Notes: generated by a model from the sequence alone, not told the origin. Shown: positions 1-11,876, counted from the first letter of the stretch. The stretch is 64,000 nucleotides of DNA from Branchiostoma floridae (GCF_000003815.2 NC_049995.1:5072183-5136182), one strand, 5' to 3'. Numbers and translations: made by a program.

Positions 1-72
1 CAACACCCATGCTTTTGCTGTGATGCCCCTATTATTCTCATGCAATTTTGTAAGATCTTTTCGTTTCCACAG

Positions 73-3000
73 TTGCAGACTGCAGTGAAGTTGAGGATAA
101 GCTGGCAGAGTTTGTGGATGGGGTACGGAACTACAAACCCAACAGTGTGAGTTGTCATGTTTTTATCAAAATTTCCTATGATAACATGTGGAAATGTAAC
201 ACAATCATGTTTATTTTAGAAAAATCTGTACCGTGTTTCTGTGTTGAAACAGTAACTTTCATCACTTGCAGTACCTCTATTGACTGCTAGGTGATGCACT
301 TAAATGAAACATGGTGAACATTAACTCCTCAACTTGTGTTTTACCATAGTTGTGTGCAGGCACAACATTTAAGTTTATCAGAATCTTTTTTTATGGACAA
401 ACATATTTTTCCCCAACTTAGACCATTTTTGAAGTCTCTGCGAGCAATAAGAACCCAGCATTTTCTGTGATGAAGAGTAAGAGGAGTGTTCACCAGGGGG
501 TCATCCGGCGCCTGCAGGACCAGAAAAGCAGCAAGCAAGATATAGGGGGCGCTGCTGTACATGCAAGTAACACAGAAATGACCTCAGAACAGGATATTGA
601 GGTAAGATGCATCTTAGTTCTTACGATGTACAATTTTTTCTTGGTGGTGTGCTCCAAGGATCAATGGAGCAGGGCTAGGCATATTCAGTTCTAACTTCCA
701 AGTCCAGGTTTAGGTTCAGAGTCTCAGGTCCAGACCAGATCCTGTCTGGTTGATATGTTTGGCTTCATTAAACCATTATTGATACTTCATTGTTGCACTT
801 ATTTAGAATGTTACTGTACTTGGTTCTTAGAAGTTGTATAGTTCTGAAACAGGTCCAGCTAACTGTTAACCACCCCCTATATAGGTAAATACGTTACATG
901 TTCTTTAAAGTACAATGCAGTCTTATACAGATCTGCTTTAAAAGATATTATACATAAACAACTGGAGAGACCTGCATGTTAAAACTGAATTTTTAGGTCA
1001 AAATTAGGACGTTCTTTCCCATTTACTTTGCTGCCATGCCTTTTGCAGTAGCATGGACAGTTATACGGATGGGATACAGTAACTTTGGTGTTCTTTATTT
1101 CGGAATGGGTCTAAATATTTATCCTTTCTTAAAAGTCACCATACAAGCATCTTTTGTTAATGACTTGTAATGTCATTTTTCCCCACAATTTTTACACTTG
1201 GGTGGAGTGAGGAAAGTCATGTGCTTAAGTGGTATCCTAACCTAAGTAGAACCTGATATTGTCGAGACAAAACCTGTTTTCTACCAGATATCCGACAAAG
1301 TGTTACTGACAAAAGGTAGTAGAAGCTACCTGAAATGTTTGTCATTTCCAAAATGCTTGAGCCTTGAGGTGACTGCTTTTTGGCAATACAAGCTCAATTA
1401 CTAGTAGTCTTTTCTTACAATAGATACAAAAATTAATGTATTATCATTGTCAAAAAATATTGTAACATTAGTAAGCTGTCACAAGCAATAGAAGAGTAGC
1501 TCAACCGTTCATCAAGTTCATTTGAGCTGAGCTGGTTCAAGATCACTTTTGTTTATGCCCCTAAACTCTGTGGACCTGTACTTGCAGGACACCTTCTCCA
1601 CTGTGGTTGCACCAGGGCACAAGAGGAAACATGCGGAAGATGACGGGAACGTGGGAAAGAAACAGAAGCAGGGCTTCAGAGACGAGGAACATTTCTTACC
1701 ATACAGACCACAGGACCACCACTCTGAGAAAGGGTACATAATGATATTCCTCTTCTTCTTGTTAGAACTAATAAATTTAAAATTTCTTAAATGTATTGCC
1801 CAGTGGCAAAGTGTATAACTATAAGTAAGGGTTGAGATTTTTCTTTGTACATGTAACTAAGGTTAAGGTTAAAAGTCTTCTTTGTACATGTGATAAAATA
1901 TATATGGTTAAAAGTCTTCCCACACTTTTTGGTGTATAGGGCTGTGCCCATCTCCATTTCTATAGCCCTTGGGCCACACTGTTGTGCAAGCACTACATCA
2001 ATGAGCTAGCCACTAGTAGTGGTGACTTTGTTCAACTTTCATAGTTCTCCTCTTTCAAAAGTATGGCATCTAGAAATAGTCCAACACAAAAATTTGGCAC
2101 ATTTTGCATTGAAAATGGCATTGTGATAGCCAAGAAAGCAAAACTGTGTTTTGATAGCCAAGAAAGCATAAGTCTTTGGTCTTACTCAGCCAGGATTTCA
2201 CCCCAGGATTTACCAAATGCAAACGTTTGACTGCACTGTATAGCTCACCTTTGTTCTAAGACTTGTTCTTCTCCCCAGACTCGGGTTAGAGAGCTCCTTC
2301 CAGGTCCAGGCTTCGGACGCCATGTTAGATCTGGCTGCAGATGAGGCTGAGAAAGCCAAACAGCAAAAGAACCAGCTCAAATGGTAAACTTGGTTTACAC
2401 CTTATTTGTTTTCTTGTTTTTTGTTTGTTTGTTTGTTTGTTTGTTTGAAAGCAGGAAACAGAAAGCAAGTTATGGGCATACAACACATTACAGTCAAACC
2501 TGTATTAGGGACCACCTCTACAGAGGGGCCACCTGTCCATAGTGGCCACTTTTTGTCGGTCCCTTGGGTATTTTATCTACAAGTTGCCACCTCTATACAG
2601 AGGCCACCTGTCTATAGTGGCCAAATTTGTCCGGTCCCTTATGTGGCCGCTATAGACAGGTTTGACTGTAGTTCTATACATTAACTTTGATTAAGTTAAT
2701 TGGCTGCATAAAGGTCCACTGTGTATAAGCCATTGCACTTAAAGTAGAACCTCAGAGCCTCCTCTACATATTGATAAACATAGCTGATTTTTCAATGTTC
2801 TGACAGTGTGGCCATCTTCAAACAATGGATTTTGGAGTAATATTTCATCTATGACTATAAATTAATTATGATATCTATACATACATGTATGTATTCGCAC
2901 GTAATATAGCTATATGATGGTATATGCTGAATATTGCACTTTCCTTTTTATGTATTGTAAGCAGAAATGTGTTGCAGACACGATTACTCAAGCAACAGGA

Positions 3001-6000
3001 TAAAATTTTGAAATGTTAACACAGCATCTGCTGAATTTTGCACTGACGAATGCTATCTGAAACTTCTGTTTCCACTTTATATCAAGTTGCTGGAGTGATT
3101 GTTATGTTGCATATTACCTATTACCTGGATGTATAAGCTCATCCTTGCACACAAATGTAGTGTGTTGCATAATCATAATGTCCTATTTTTATTGACTATC
3201 ATCCGAATCATTGTTTTCAGGGATAGGAAGAAGAAGAAGTTTGTGAAGGAAGGAATTGATCTGAAAAAGAAGAAAATCAAGACAGAAAGTGGAACCTGGG
3301 TATCTGCATCATTCAAGACTGACTCGTATCCTTTGTCAATAATCATTATTTTAGGAGTTGTTTCTTAATTCAAGTTTGTAGACACTTGACATCAATGATC
3401 TTAAAGTACTGCCAAGATACTTATTGTTGTTATCATTTATATTTTCAAGCCACTGTGAATCAACTTCTGCTGAATAAATTTATTACTAGAACTTAGTAGA
3501 AGCAGGGTTGGGCAAGTCCCTTTGTCCTGGGCAAGTGTAAGTGCCAATCAGGCGAGTTAGTTTTTTTTTCCATTGACTGATTGAGTGAGATTTTGATATA
3601 CTTAATACTTTTCACAATCATGGCATCAAGCATTGGTCAATACAGAAAAATACAGCCAATAACAAAATTATCATCAATGGCAGTAAAAATACATTGAAAA
3701 ATGTCATCTAAATTTCGGGCAAGTGAAAAGTTGGTTTGGGTAAGTAGATTTTCTCATGTACTTGCCCGATGGGGAAAGTGAATTTTAGAAAACTTGTCCA
3801 ACCCTGAGAAGGTCATTAAACTTCAAAGTAGCCATTATTTTATGGCTTGAAAATCTACCCTATCCCATTCAATGGTGCTCGGTGACTTGTGAACATGCAT
3901 GTATGTTATTTATTTATTTATTTATTTCATCTTGAAACAAATGGGTAGCCCCTACAACAGTGCATAGTTGATTTCCAAGGGGGCCCATCAAACATACATG
4001 TAAACTAGAAAGGCCGACATTTGCTTAGGAGCAAATACAGCATATTGCAATCCATGTTCATCCTTGAAAAAATCCCAAAATTCAACAATTTGAAGTACTG
4101 TTTGCTCAAAGGGAAAATGAAGTACTGTGGGCACTTGTCCTACACACCTTTATGCCGAATTTTAGGTCATTTGGTTTCAATATAAGGGCATAGGAGCCAA
4201 AAATATACATTTTTTAGTTAAAAATGGCTAAAAACCCCAAAATAACTCATTTCATAAGTGCTCTATGAAGAAAGTGTTGATGGGGTCCTGTTGTCATATG
4301 TCCAATTTACCTTTGTACCAAATTTCAGGTCATTTGGTTTACATACAAGGGCATAGAAGCCAAAAATATATATTTTTAGTCAAAAATGACTGAAAACCCC
4401 AAAATAACTAATTTTTGAAGTGATCTATGAAGAAAGTGCCAATGGGGTCCTGTGAGCATATGTTCAATGCACCTCTGTACCAAATTTCAGGTCATTTGGT
4501 TTCTATACAAGGGCATAGGAGCAAAAAATATGCATTTTTAGTCCAAAATGGCCAAAAACCCTAAAATAACTAATTTTCGGAGTAAACAATGAATATAGCG
4601 TTGATGGGGTTCTGTGGTCATATGTCAAACGCACCTCTGTACCAAATTTCAGGTCATTTGGTTTTAATACAAGGGCATAGGAGCCAAAAATATACATTTT
4701 TCGTAATAAATGGCCAAAAACCCTAAAATAACTAATTTTTGAAGTGATCTATGAATAAAGTGTTGATGGTTTTCTGTGTCCATATGTCCAATGCACCTCT
4801 GTACCAAATTTCAGGTCATTAGCTTGTAATACCAGGGCACAGGGACCCAAAATATACATATTTTGTCTAAAAATGACCAAAAACCCTAAATATCATAAAT
4901 TCTAAGGCCTCTATCAAAAAAGTGAAAAAAACACCTGGGGGTATTTGATATCCCTACCCCCATGCCAAATTTCAGCTCATTTGGCCGAAAAATGAAAAAG
5001 TTAAAGGGGTCTGAAGATTTGACAGGAGAAGAAACTCAGCAAAAACAATATATTGCAATCCCATACTATGTATGGATTGCAATATAATAACAGATACAGG
5101 ACAAAACGTGGTAACAATCAGTCAAACTTTGAACACCCAGGGACAACATACAGAAAACATAAAACCGGTGCGTCAAAACAAAATCAAAAAACGTTCCAAT
5201 TGCAAGGTCAAAATCAATATGTCAAGAGATGGGGTGGAGGTCAGAGGTCAAATCATATATCAAATCATGTTAACCCTAGTCTTGTAGTGATTCAGAGGGC
5301 ACTGGTCGTATTGCTGTTGAAGATGTGTGGGTCATAAACCTTGACCTTTGACCTCTCAGATACAAGCGTTGGTTACAGCAGAGCAAAATGAGGGAGCAGG
5401 AGAGAGAAGAGGAGGAGAATGAGCAGGACCAGTCCACTGGCCAGAAAGGGGGGAAGGGGAAAAAGCAATGGAAGGGGAAAAAGAGAGGTAGGAAGCAGAA
5501 CAACAATTATATAATTTTTTTTTAGATTTTCCTAGCATGACTACCATACTCCCATCCAGTCACTGGATTTTGCTACGATTTTGTTTGCAATTGATTCTGA
5601 AAAAAAAACCAAATCCTAAGTATACTTATCTCTTTTATTTATCAACATGCATTTGAAAATGTGACTATTTAATAGGTTGGGGTAGTTTTGACAAAATTGT
5701 AAACAAAGACAGCAAAGTGCTGATCAGAAATCAAGTTCTTAGTTTCCATTTTAATGTCTAGTGTCATTTTGCCTTCTAGGATATTCCAAAATTGAGTTCC
5801 CCTAAGCTTTCCTTAGTAATGAAGAAAGCAGAAAGCTTAATGATAGAAGAGACATTTATTTACTATGATAATCATTATTCACTGTCATAGAGGTGAACAT
5901 GTAGGCCATTACGATTATATACCATTTTACAAAAGTGTCATTTTTCATGTTTATCAATGTATCCTTTTCTCTTACCCAGGAAAAAACAGACCAACAGGAG

Positions 6001-6227
6001 GGGATAAGTCTCCAGGACAGAAGTTCCCATCAAAGTTTGGTGGTAAGAGGAAGGATGGACAACAGCCAAGGAACCAGGGAGGAGCAAGAAGACCTCGCTC
6101 AGAACTCAAGTCTACAGACCAGATCCTAAAGAGTAGAATAAAGAAGGAGAGAGAGCAAGCCTTCCAGGGAGCTCGGCAAGCTATCAAGCAGAAAAGGAGA
6201 GCCATAGCAGGGGGCAAAAGACACTGA
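73..6227 (+). CDS. ddx54: DDX54 (DEAD-box RNA helicase), C-terminal part, 7 exons
   Basis: This is the 3' part of the gene for the nucleolar ATP-dependent RNA helicase DDX54 (yeast Dbp10), which acts in large-subunit ribosome biogenesis. The helicase core lies upstream of the window. The exons I read are 73-146, 422-601, 1588-1733, 2279-2383, 3221-3325, 5360-5487 and 5980-6227. Every boundary is AG/GT and all phases join in frame. The segment around AVLDL/DEAE...QLKWDRKKKKFV (DBP10CT region) and the following KKKIKTESGTWVSASFK match vertebrate DDX54 as I know it. The tail is very basic and Lys/Arg/Gly-rich, contains SELKSTDQILKSR as in DDX54 orthologues, and ends in GGKRH-stop at 6227. The gene converges on the first transporter, whose stop is about 650 bp away. 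The family call is strong; the exact intron ends are by inspection only. Confidence 0.93.
1925..2225 (-). repeat. Degenerate tRNA-derived SINE, family 2, in a ddx54 intron
   Basis: The body (ggtg..gtgcccatctcc..tagccc..gggccacac..gcaagcactaca) matches the better-preserved copy at 29088-29381. The 3' side here retains only a decayed version of the tRNA-like head (ctcagccaggatttcacccc). It lies in the intron between the exons ending at 1733 and starting at 2279. It is an old copy with no coding capacity. Confidence 0.6.
2491..2668. mobile_element. Tc1/mariner-like MITE with TA duplication
   Basis: The 178-bp element has terminal inverted repeats CAGTCAAACCTGT at the left and ACAGGTTTGACTG at the right. 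TA dinucleotides flank it on both sides (2489-2490 and 2669-2670), the target preference of Tc1/mariner. It is built from repeated gaccacct/tatagtggcc segments and has no transposase. A decayed relative ends at about 56291. Confidence 0.8.
3503..3806. mobile_element. hAT-like MITE in a ddx54 intron
   Basis: The 304-bp element has imperfect terminal inverted repeats, CAGGGTTGGGCAAGT at the left and ACTTGTCCAACCCTG at the right. The CAGGG-type ends resemble the hAT MITE at 48400-48740. The flanking 8-mers do not match well, so the target duplication has decayed or the ends are slightly off. No ORF is present. Confidence 0.65.
4040..5040. repeat. ~161-bp tandem repeat, about six units, in a ddx54 intron
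   Basis: A unit containing accaaatttcaggtcatttgg followed by caagggcatagg and aaaaatatacat recurs near 4158, 4318, 4480, 4641, 4803 and 4965, a period of about 161-162 bp. The block ends in a tail (gaaactcagcaaaaacaa) also seen at 13268-13290. This suggests a mobile repeat with internal tandem amplification. Unit-to-unit divergence is substantial. No long ORF is present. Confidence 0.75.
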
Positions 6228-6350
6228 TAATTATTCATTAAAAGAAATTAATGTTTCTGAAGAGTTATATGAAGAGCAATATATGAGTACTAGACGAGGG
6301 TGGCCCTATTACTCAGATGTAGTGCAGTGCTGTTCGAGGCAGGTATGATA

Positions 6351-6537
6351 CTTGAAATTGCAGAAATGTTCGCCGGGATTTAATTTTGCAGTAGCGGGGA
6401 AAAGGACTTTTCACAGTGGTTTTAAGTTTTAGCACCATACACTGTGGTTTCTTACTGCGATGAAAAAATGTTCACATAAAGTCGCCACCACGCAAACCAC
6501 AAACATTAAACCACAGCAAAAGTTTCTGCATTTACAG
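6351..6537. mobile_element. Short MITE (ends CTGTAAATGCAGAAATGTTCGC type) downstream of ddx54
   Basis: The left end (cttgaaattgcagaaatgttcgc) and right end (tttctgcatttacag) are imperfect inverted repeats flanked by TA at 6349-6350 and 6538-6539. It is the same family as the cleaner copy at 9060-9241. It lies about 120 bp after the ddx54 stop and may be part of the 3'UTR. It is non-coding. Confidence 0.6.
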
Positions 6538-6873
6538 TAGTATGCCAGAGGAGTTATGTGTCCAGAAGACAGTTTGCAACCTTTATCTATTGGATAATAT
6601 CTGCTATTTTCTAATTCTATAGCAACCTGTGGAGAATACTAAATTGACACTGCATGAATTTCTTCATAAAGATCCGTACAATTGTGGTCATTTTGACCTG
6701 TGACTCTTCATACATTCAGTGCTGTTATGTGCTAAAAAATACAAGCCTTACCTTATACCTTGTACCTATTGTATAATATAACCAGCTTTAATGATAATTT
6801 TACGACAAAGTTCCTAATTGAGTTTGTAATACTGTATATCATGTGCGTCTTATTTTTGTTTTAACAAAGCATT

Positions 6874-7839
6874 TCAGTTCTCATCATCTTGCAGATGGGA
6901 AAAGTCCAGATTTTCCAGTAGTTTTTTATGCCTTTCCTCTTGATGATGCTTCCACCAAGTGTAGATGCTAAGTACCACCGTACCCAGTACCACCAAACAC
7001 AAGCCCACCCACTTCAGTAGTCCCGGTACCTTCGACAGGAAGAGGTAGTCCAGGAGGATAGTCATAGGTACCACCAACGTTCCCATGGCAACAGCGATAA
7101 ATGCCTTTTCGACATCTAGTACACCCAAGGTGGCCAATGTGGCGAGAGACTGGGATATGCCCAACCCTGCCACGTACCCTGCTGTTTGTGCCGACATGGT
7201 CCATACAGGAGTCTCCAGTGAGTAAGTCAGTATAAACTGGGCCACTGTTCCAAACAACGATAAGTACAGCATTATTGTCAGACCAGAAAGGTATTTCAGA
7301 ACAGCACGGGACAGCACCATCGAAGGTGCTCTGGTCAAAGCAGCAGCCAGAGGTAAGACAATTGATACAACGAGCTTTTGGGTCGAGTCTGTGCCCTGGT
7401 GTCCCATCCCGATACCGACTAGAACCACTCCTATCAAACTGATGAGTATCCCACAACACGGTATAAGAGTAACGGTTTCCTTTAGTATTAGAAAGCCAAT
7501 ACAGGTTGTGAATAATGCTACAGTACCTTGGATGATTCCAAACGCGATTCCAGGGGCGGCATAGATGAAAGACAGGTACATCAAGGTGTTGGTGACGTCA
7601 TTTATAACCATCAAAAGAATCAGTGTAACATTCTGCGTCATGTTTTCACCTATCAGTTTTGGACAAAAGCATGGAGCACACACGACAACAGTAAGAAACT
7701 GTGTCACTCTTAGAAGGAATAGCAGTTGGAATCCTGGCACTCCACCAATATAACTGAGTGCCATGAATTCTGCTGACAAAGCTGACAGAATTGTTGATAG
7801 CAAATTAAGCAATGGACCTTTTGCCGCCTTCAAGTACAT
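6874..7839 (-). CDS. EamA/DMT-superfamily transporter, gene 1 of tandem family
   Basis: This is a 321-residue, very hydrophobic protein with about ten predicted membrane segments in two EamA-like halves (roughly residues 5-150 and 158-300). That is the architecture of drug/metabolite transporters such as animal SLC35G proteins. The substrate cannot be told. It starts MYLKAAKGP at an ATG (7839) and ends in a conserved charged tail (LLENLDFSHLQDDEN). The coding region is a single exon. A conserved 3' splice site (minus strand TTTTCCAG, + positions 7938-7941) lies 98 nt before the ATG, so a 5'UTR intron is likely. Gene 2 has the same length and start and is closest in sequence; genes 3 and 4 have a different N-terminus. 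Assignment to SLC35G itself is tentative. Confidence 0.87.
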   Translation of the reverse strand: MYLKAAKGPLLNLLSTILSALSAEFMALSYIGGVPGFQLLFLLRVTQFLTVVVCAPCFCPKLIGENMTQNVTLILLMVINDVTNTLMYLSFIYAAPGIAFGIIQGTVALFTTCIGFLILKETVTLIPCCGILISLIGVVLVGIGMGHQGTDSTQKLVVSIVLPLAAALTRAPSMVLSRAVLKYLSGLTIMLYLSLFGTVAQFILTYSLETPVWTMSAQTAGYVAGLGISQSLATLATLGVLDVEKAFIAVAMGTLVVPMTILLDYLFLSKVPGLLKWVGLCLVVLGTVVLSIYTWWKHHQEERHKKLLENLDFSHLQDDEN

Positions 7840-8347
7840 TTTCCTGTGGAACTCGACCTTCTATTCGTAGTTAAAGACAGTTACATTATGTGTGTCGTCT
7901 TAGGACCGGGGATCGAGTGTTGTCATTTCAGCTATCTCTGGAAAAGAAGAATAATCGTTTGTGAGATATTTGTGGAGAGTTTTGTACTGCAATTGTCTGA
8001 TATTGGTTTAGAGATACTATCATGGATGGCGCATACCTCTTTGTAGACCAGTTTGCTTTGGTTTCTTGGGATATCCATAATTGATACATCACTATTCTTT
8101 CTGGAGTCCAAATTAAAATAATAGAAAATATAACAACAAAAAATGAAACAATTGTGACTTAACAGAATAGAAAAATAGGGAAATCAAAATGAAAGTAATA
8201 ACAATGACTTCGTGTAAATATATATAAATCATGCTCCAAGTCATAAGACAAAATGTCTATTAGAATAGTAATAAGATCCATTGAATTACAAAGTTTAAAA
8301 AGAATTGATATCGTAGTATGAAAGTTCATCTGTGTTGGTAGAATAAA

Positions 8348-8546
8348 TTATAGAAATTGCTAAACTTTCTTTCCAACACTGAATTAATACGGGGACTTGC
8401 CCTAAATTTTCGGTCAAACTCCGTCGACCTTGTTCACAGGATGGTTAACAAGTCTGTGAACAAGGTCGACGGAGTTTGACCGAAAATTTAGGGTACGTCC
8501 CTGTATTAATTCAGCGTTGGAAAGAAAGTCTAGCAATTTCTATAAT
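8348..8546. repeat. Long near-perfect hairpin (~92-bp arms)
   Basis: The left arm (about 8348-8439) and right arm (about 8454-8546) are almost exactly complementary, with a ~14-bp spacer containing gatggttaacaag. The arms read from ttatagaaattgct to ttgttcacag. It looks like a foldback MITE. If transcribed it would form a long double-stranded stem. It is absent at the matching place in units 2 and 3. Confidence 0.85.
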
Positions 8547-8633
8547 AGCGTTGATATCGTGTTAAGGTCAGTAACGTTACAGATCTGCTCTACATAACGA
8601 CCCACTGAACGCTCAATCCTGATTTTGTCCTGC

Positions 8634-8841
8634 CCTAGGCCTATGTCACATTTCCAAACTGGGGCCGGCCGGGCAGCTTTCGGAAGCGAAAATAATGAAA
8701 TAAAAGACATCAAAATACATAAAATGTCAAAATAAGATTCATGGAATGATTTGTGTATATTTCTAGGTATACATTTTCATTTTCGCTTCTTTAAACATCC
8801 CGACCGGGCCCCGGTTTGGAAATGTGACCTAAGCCTTAGGG
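8634..8841 (-). mobile_element. ~200-bp MITE (CACATTTCCAAAC ends), unit 1 copy, inverted
   Basis: The ends carry CACATTTCCAAAC and its complement GTTTGGAAATGTG (core 8647-8826), with partial extension of the inverted repeats outward. Internal sequence (cagctttcgg.. .. ttctaggtatacat) aligns with the reverse complement of the copies at 11877-12061 and 22364-22547. The flanking unit sequence is colinear, so this copy is flipped relative to theirs. Confidence 0.8.
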
Positions 8842-9059
8842 GTTGTTGCATTATGTGCAGACAACTCCTAGTCGGGAATCGGTTAACATTTAGTTCGCTA
8901 ATATCTTACCGGGAATTCGCAGAAAGTTTAATTGTTGTGATCAACGAAGTATATCCGAACTTCATCCTTGTAAACCAAGCCTGGTCTCTGCATTCATGTC
9001 AGTGACATAGTCACCCGAAGCCTGATTTAACGATCTAATCATGGACGTTATATGAAATA

Positions 9060-9241
9060 CTGTAAATGCAGAAATGTTCGCGGTGTATTAATTTTCGCGG
9101 TAACCACTTTACCGCGAACATTTTTCTATTATGGTATTAGATTGCAGTCTATGGTCTCACCGCGAAATTAAAGCCACAGCGAAAAGTCATTTTTCCCGCT
9201 ACCGCGAAATTAAATCCCCGCGAAATTAAATGCTTTTACAG
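9060..9241. mobile_element. MITE with CTGTAAATGCAGAAATG ends and TA flanks
   Basis: The 182-bp element has CTGTAAATGC at the left and GCTTTTACAG at the right, with TA on both sides (9058-9059 and 9242-9243). The interior is made of repeated cgcgaaattaaa/ttcgcggt motifs in both orientations. No ORF is present. It is of Tc1/mariner type by its target. Confidence 0.75.
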
Positions 9242-9730
9242 TATAACGTCCTTGATCTAATTGAACGTTTTTGTTTTGAAGAAAGAGCTCGAGTGCCTAA
9301 ATTATAAATACACCATCATTACAGCAAGGTGTCAGGAGTACTCTAGTGACAGAATTCTACTGGAACTGTTTTAACCGGCAAGCAGAGCGATATGAACATG
9401 CTTTACTGAGGTCATACACCTTTATCAGATCAGCACCCGAACTGGCAGCCGCTCAGTCCTTGCTTTAATGGTCAGCTCTTCGCAAAGTTCCCGTGAACAC
9501 AAAGAGAAAGGGAATGTACAACCCCCCTGAAAATAAGTCTTCATGTAAAAAGACTTACCAAGCTTCCTATAGACTGTGTGTGACTGTGTGTTGAAGAGTG
9601 GGCTGTCCGTATTACAGCACCTAATCTTGTTATCAGAAAAAGTTGTCCAACTTACCCAACCGGAGCTTTAAAAGCGGTGACCTCCCCAGAGGCGATCTTA
9701 CCTACTTTATCACCTGCATGTGTCCCTGTG

Positions 9731-9960
9731 AATGGGATCGCGTGACGCAATCGGCAGCACGTTGGACTCAGACCCAAGAGATACGGGGTCCGAATCCTGC
9801 CATGTCACCGATCTGGTGCCCTTGGGAAATACACTTTATACGGCTTTCCTCACTTGACTCAGGTGGACACGAGTACCTAGCTTTGGCTAGTGGCAATGTC
9901 AGGGATCCACACAAGTCAGGGGTAAGAGGAACCCCTTACATCCTTGGTCGGCAGTCTTCT
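9731..9960 (+). repeat. tRNA-derived SINE, family 1 (unit 1 copy)
   Basis: The 5' head resembles a tRNA gene: a box-A-like stretch (gcgcaatcgg type, here gacgcaatcggcagc) and a box-B-like ggtccgaatcc about 50 bp later. A unique body (ggtgcccttggg .. ggctttcctcacttgac .. ttggctagtggca) follows. Matching copies occur at the same place in unit 2 (truncated) and unit 3, so insertion predates unit duplication. The head is too degenerate to be a working tRNA. Confidence 0.75.
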
Positions 9961-10225
9961 TGATGTTAAGTCTAAAATCTTGAATTGAACCTTAAATCTA
10001 CTATTAACAGGCGACAGTATAATTCCGGACGAACACTTTAATCCTGGAAAATCTTAATTTATTTCAAAAGAGATTAATCAAATGAATTAATATTTGTAGG
10101 TATGATATATCAAAGGCTGATGAATACAGTAGGTTGCAATATGAGCTTTTGTTCTAAATATTAAGATCTAGATATTACATTTACAAGTAAAATGGCAAAC
10201 ACCACAGACCACAAATGTTGAATAT

Positions 10226-10231
10226 TTTATT
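10226..10231 (-). promoter_or_regulatory. Candidate poly(A) signal of transporter gene 2
   Basis: AATAAA on the minus strand lies about 235 bp after the stop codon. The surrounding sequence (cacagaccacaaatgttgaa) is conserved downstream of genes 3 and 4. The hexamer is intact in genes 4 (24235-24240) and 5 (27511-27516) and changed in the broken gene 3. Confidence 0.55.
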
Positions 10232-10464
10232 CAAAATATGGGTACAAAAGTTGTGACTCTTAAACTTCACTGATCTGATTTGCTTATTCTGATATCTATA
10301 CAGTCATACATTCATGTTGTGTGTCAAGCGTAATATAGATGATGGTAAAGGTAAATAATATCACATCATGGTAACGTTCTTAATATGATGTAATAGGCCT
10401 GTTGAATGTTACAGGCTACACCATAGTTATTAATTTAGTTCGACTGTATCTGTCATTGGGTGAT

Positions 10465-11430
10465 TCAGTCTTCATCATCTTGCAGATGTGAAAAGTCCAG
10501 ATTTTCCAGTAGTTTTTTGTGCTTTTCCCCTTGATGATGCTTCCACCAAGTGTAGATACTAAGTACCACCGTACCCAGTACCACCAGAGACAAGCCCACC
10601 CACTTCAGTAGTCCCGGTACCTTCGACAGGAAGAGGTAGTCCAGAAAGATGGTCATTGGTACCACCAGCGTTCCCATGGCAACAGCGATGAATGCCTTTT
10701 CAACATCTAGTACACCCAACATGGCTAATGTTGCGAGCGACTGCGATATGCCCAAGCCTGCCACGTACCCTGCTGTTTGTGCCGACATGGTCCATACAGG
10801 TGTCTCCAGCGAGTTAGTCAGTATGAACTGGGCCACTGTTCCAAACAACGATAAGTACAGCACTATTGTAAGACCCGAAAGGTCCTTCAGAACAGCACGA
10901 GACAGTACCATCCCTGGCGCTCTGGTCAAAGCAGCAGCCAGAGGCAAGAGGATCGACACGACGAGCTTTTGGGTAGAGTCTGCGCCCTGGTTTCCCATCC
11001 CGATACCAACTAGAACCACTCCTATCAAACTGATGAGTATCCCACAACACGGAATAAGAGTCACGGTTTCCTTTAGTATTAGAAAGCCAATACAGGTTGT
11101 AAACAGCGGTACGGTTCCTTGGATTATTCCAAACGCGATTCCGGGGGCGGCGTAGGTGAACGATAAGTACATCAGGGTGTTGCCGACGGCGTTTACGACA
11201 GTCGACAGAATCAGTGTAACATTCTGTCTCATGTTTTCGCCTATTAGCTTTGGACAGCAGAATGGCACGCACACGACAACAGTTAGAAACTGTGTCACTC
11301 TTAGGAAGAATAGCAGTTGGAATCCCGGTATACCACCAATATGGCTGAGTGCCATGAATTCTGCTGACAGAGCCAAAAGGATTGTTGATAGCAAATTAAG
11401 AAATGGACCTTTTGCCGCCTTCAAGTACAT
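10465..11430 (-). CDS. EamA/DMT-superfamily transporter, gene 2 of tandem family
   Basis: This is a 321-residue membrane protein with the same two-EamA-half layout and about ten membrane spans as gene 1, and it starts with the same MYLKAAKGP. It ends LLENLDFSHLQDDED. Differences from gene 1 are scattered substitutions without indels, which suggests a fairly recent duplicate under constraint. It is a single coding exon. A conserved 3' splice site (minus strand TTTTCCAG at 11530-11533) lies 99 nt upstream of the ATG, with candidate donors further upstream at about 12352 and 12793. The substrate is unknown. Confidence 0.88.
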   Translation of the reverse strand: MYLKAAKGPFLNLLSTILLALSAEFMALSHIGGIPGFQLLFFLRVTQFLTVVVCVPFCCPKLIGENMRQNVTLILSTVVNAVGNTLMYLSFTYAAPGIAFGIIQGTVPLFTTCIGFLILKETVTLIPCCGILISLIGVVLVGIGMGNQGADSTQKLVVSILLPLAAALTRAPGMVLSRAVLKDLSGLTIVLYLSLFGTVAQFILTNSLETPVWTMSAQTAGYVAGLGISQSLATLAMLGVLDVEKAFIAVAMGTLVVPMTIFLDYLFLSKVPGLLKWVGLSLVVLGTVVLSIYTWWKHHQGEKHKKLLENLDFSHLQDDED

Positions 11431-11876
11431 TTTCCTGCCAAAACCGACCTTTTATTCGTAGTTAAAGACAGTTAAGTCTTGAGTCGTCCTAGGACCAGGA
11501 AACAAGTGTTGTCATCATCTCAGCTTTGTCTGGAAAAGAAGAATAATCGTTGTAAGATGTTTTCGGAGAGTTTTGTACTACTATTGTCTGATATTGGCCC
11601 AGGGATACTATCACAGATAGCGTCTACCTCTTTGTAGACCAGTAATAACATCCAATGAATTAAAAAGTTTTAGAGAATTCAAAAGTAATACAGTCGTCAG
11701 AAGCCTGGTTTAATGATCGAAATGAACTTCTTTTAGAGTCGCAAAAAGAGTGCATATGATAAGTATGGATCTACTCTACATATTAATGTCCCACTGAATG
11801 CTCAACCCAAGGTCTCTCTTAACTACGGTGGATAATTGACTTGATTTGAACTGGTCTTTCCGACCTAAGGCCTGGG

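Larger units (their letters stand above)
7840..10010 (-). promoter_or_regulatory. 5' flank of transporter gene 1 with 5'UTR intron and alternative donors
   Basis: Reading the minus strand, a 3' splice site at 7938-7939 is preceded by a pyrimidine tract. Candidate 5' splice sites (GTAAG) lie with their GT at about 8909, 9558 and 9701. The same signals sit at matching places in units 2 and 3, and a donor and acceptor are also present in unit 4. This fits alternative non-coding first exons joined to one coding exon. Transcript evidence is lacking. The flank also holds two MITEs, a hairpin and a SINE, listed separately. Confidence 0.5.
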
